The position numbers and the translations under genes are program-made. 64,000 nt of DNA from an uncultured Mailhella sp. GTDB taxonomy: Bacteria > Desulfobacterota > Desulfovibrionia > Desulfovibrionales > Desulfovibrionaceae. The stretch's first letter is position 1, and the number at the start of each line of letters is the position of its first letter. The stretch covers positions 1 to 64,000 of the forward strand of contig CALUPL010000057.1 of assembly GCA_944322635.1 (NCBI GenBank), given 5' to 3'. Below are positions 62,146-64,000 of this stretch, one piece after another. Under the pieces are notes generated by a model that did no database searches, was not told the DNA's origin, and saw only the letters and a list, made by a program, of their open reading frames with translations.

Positions 62146-62517
62146 TCACTTCTTCCGCTCAAGAAGATCCTCGGGAGCTTCCTTTTCCAGCTCGGTAAGC
62201 GCTTCTTCCAGTTCATTGCTCAGCGTGTTGGCGCGACGCGGTTCCCAGTCGGCAAGGGCCGCGCGCATGGCGTTCAATTTCTCTTCCACCTTTTTCGCGC
62301 CGGGCATGAGAAGCTTTTTCGTTTCCTCGGGAATGTCGGCAAAGCGCAGGGAGTCGGGCAGGTATTCGGCCAGCTCCGTCACTCCGTGCTTCATGCCCTG
62401 CGGCCCCCAGCGGTCAAGCTCCGACCACACCAGCGCCGAAAGTCTGGGCCATGCTGCCGTCACTTCATCTTCGTTGTACGTCCATGCTCCCACGCGAATC
62501 TGCAATATCTTTCCCAT
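62146..62517 (-). CDS. Small soluble protein of unknown function
   Basis: I do not recognise this 123-residue protein. It starts MGKILQIRVGAWTYNEDEV and is largely helical and acidic at the C-terminus (LSNELEEALTELEKEAPEDL). AGGAAAG stands upstream of the ATG at 62517. The start is set by this and by the beginning of repeat-derived sequence further upstream. It is a single gene using the shared terminator. Confidence 0.72.
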   Translation of the reverse strand: MGKILQIRVGAWTYNEDEVTAAWPRLSALVWSELDRWGPQGMKHGVTELAEYLPDSLRFADIPEETKKLLMPGAKKVEEKLNAMRAALADWEPRRANTLSNELEEALTELEKEAPEDLLERKK

Positions 62518-63502
62518 GATGCTTTCCTTTTTCCGGCGCCGGAGTGACGCCATTTTCCATCTGCCCCGGACACACTGTACTGACTGCAAAACTTGCACGA
62601 CGCCCGCCGCGTTTAGCTCCGGAAGTAAATTCCGCCTGCTTGCGGTCACATTTTTCGACTCCCGAGTAACGCAGCCGCCCGTCTGCTCCAGACACACTGT
62701 ACAATCGCAGGGCTTGCACGGTGGTCATTTCATTTAACGCCGCGAGTGAATCGCGGCTATTCATGCCCACCGGCGCGGACTCCTGATGTCGCCCGCGTTC
62801 CCCAGAGCGTTGAAAGGCGGCAGAGGCAAGACTCCACGCTTTTTTGCGCGTTGAAAAACGGCCGTTTTCTGCAACCCGGCTTTTCCCGGAGCGTTGAAAC
62901 GACCGGCCTTTGTCGGCAAACGTTTCCCGGAGCGTTGAGCATACACTCTTTTAAACATCCAGAAAATCCCTTCCGATCTCACCGATGTTGCCGCAACGCG
63001 GAAACATCGGTCGGCAACCGCAGGCGGGCGCAGCCGCGCACGCCTGCACTGAGTTTGCAGCCCGAAACGCCCCTGCCGAGCCTTTCGGCTCCGGCGTCAC
63101 TCGCTCTGCCCTCCCCGCTTTTTTTGAAGACCGATTCCAGCTTTCCGCCCGACGCCCGCCGCTGCGGCGAAGCCGCGAGGCGGAACCAGGGGGGCGCGGG
63201 GGGAATTATGACATGTTCCGTCGCCCGAGTTTCGCCGTCTCCCGTTTGCGCAAGACACGCTGTACTGTCGCAGGGCTTGCACGGCGGTCATTTCGCTTAA
63301 CGGCGGAAGTGAATTCCGCCTGCTCATGACCACCGGCGCGGACTCCTGATGTCGTCCGCGTTTCCCAGAGCGTTGATAAGAAGCTGAAAGTACCAGGGGG
63401 CGCGGGGGGAATTATTTCCCCCGCCGGGGCACGGGGCGGAGCCCCGATCTGCCTTTCCTGCCTTTACCTTTCCTGCCTTTACCTTTCCTGCCTTTTTACA
63501 AA
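62518..63502. repeat. Intergenic repeat mosaic 5 (B, E-B, A-D-C, B, C)
   Basis: No gene is present. Modules in order: B partial (62568-62645), E (62651-62690), B (62691-62813), A (62892-63033), D (about 63078-63140), C (63160-63212), B (63254-63376), C (63393-63499). The final C carries three to four AAAGGCAGGAAAGGT-type units and faces the stop of the gene at 63558, with a hairpin between. This is the densest block of the window. Confidence 0.85.
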
Positions 63503-63536
63503 AACGCCGCCGAGGCAGCGGGGCATCGGCGGCGTT
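63503..63536 (-). terminator. Terminator of the biotin/lipoyl-like gene
   Basis: AACGCCGCCGA (63503-63513) pairs perfectly with TCGGCGGCGTT (63526-63536). On the minus strand TTTTTG follows. The gene's stop codon is 22 bp away. Confidence 0.8.
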
Positions 63537-63557
63537 CTTCATTGCGTCAACGGGGGG

Positions 63558-64000
63558 TTATTCGCCCTCGTTCCATTCGCTCTGGACGCGGGCGACCACG
63601 TCTTCCACGGCGGACTGCTGTTCCGGGGGGCAGACGACGATGAGGGGGCTTCCGGAATCGACGTTTTTCGTCTGATCGAAGTACACATCGTAAATGATGC
63701 CTGCGGGGCCGGAGTAGCACAGGGGCACTTCACGTTTCATGCGCGAGACTATAAACAGCTCCATGCCGTCGTGGATAGACACGGTACGGCATCCTAGAAT
63801 TTTAACCTTCTTGTCCACGTCGGGCACGAAGTAGTACTTGGCGCGTTCCGGGGCGCAGAAGGCGTAGAGGCTTTCCTTGAGAAGCTTGCTCACGACTTCC
63901 TGGCGGGTAAGGTAGTGGCGGATAACGCCGAGCGGGGTTCCGGCCTCAACAAAGGAGCCGTCGAGTTCGCGGTAGAGCTTCTGGAGCACGCCGCGTTCCG
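63558..64000 (-). CDS. Biotin/lipoyl attachment-like protein, partial
   Basis: The frame runs off the right edge of the window, so only about 147 C-terminal codons are seen. The last ~60 residues (MKREVPLCYSGPAG, IYDVYFDQTKNVDSGSPLIVV) have the beta pattern of a biotinyl/lipoyl domain: flattened hammerhead turns, but without an obvious MKM or DKA lysine motif. The part before it (EAGTPLGVIRHYLTRQEVVS) may be a second such domain. A GTG at 63989 is available but the frame remains open through the edge. Function is not determined. Confidence 0.65.
   Translation of the reverse strand, partial: ERGVLQKLYRELDGSFVEAGTPLGVIRHYLTRQEVVSKLLKESLYAFCAPERAKYYFVPDVDKKVKILGCRTVSIHDGMELFIVSRMKREVPLCYSGPAGIIYDVYFDQTKNVDSGSPLIVVCPPEQQSAVEDVVARVQSEWNEGE

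Overview
The window is high-GC DNA from what looks like a gut- or sediment-type member of the Desulfovibrionaceae. This is inferred from protein families, not from a marker gene: TRAP transporters paired with GlcD/GlcF-type oxidases, a MucR-type regulator, a FeoB-associated Cys-rich peptide, a long DHH-CBS-nucleotidyltransferase protein, and men genes with TauE/SafE. No rRNA is present. One tRNA (Asn, anticodon GTT) with its own promoter and terminator lies at the left end.

Left part (1-16 kb). A four-gene minus-strand operon encodes an iron-complex/cobalamin-class ABC importer plus a SAM methyltransferase (906-4704). An intact type I-E-like CRISPR array of 18 repeats follows (5062-6119). Then come a ferredoxin-type protein, an HD-domain protein, a complete DctPQM TRAP transporter, an aminotransferase and a GlcD/GlcF pair. 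Together these suggest uptake and oxidation of a small 2-hydroxy acid.

Middle (16-50 kb). Housekeeping genes include a glycogen branching enzyme, a tRNA nucleotidyltransferase-like protein, XerC/D, hslU, ribBA under an FMN riboswitch, grpE-holB-purA and a secD without an adjacent secF. They are separated by long intergenic mosaics built from recurring modules. A sulfonate/nitrate-type ABC importer (28-30.5 kb), an AsmA-family protein (34.4-36.3 kb) and a Fur-box-linked small Cys-rich membrane peptide (33.1-33.5 kb) are also here.

Right part (50-64 kb). This holds two LysR regulators, an AEC carrier, an orphan DNA methyltransferase, a TRAP binding protein with no membrane subunits, and a menaquinone segment in visible decay. 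TauE/SafE is 5'-truncated. A DHNA-CoA-thioesterase-like gene has an internal deletion plus frameshift that joins its N-terminus in frame to menB. menE has a single frameshift.

Most notable are three CRISPR-like loci with no cas gene anywhere in the window. One is intact (5062-6119), one is degenerate but keeps a homologous leader promoter (33784-34110), and one is a leaderless relic (565-885). Also notable are composite intergenic repeats of about 240-365 bp. One of their modules sits at the 3' ends of six different genes, always in the same orientation relative to transcription. All functions are read from sequence motifs and known families; no database search was run.
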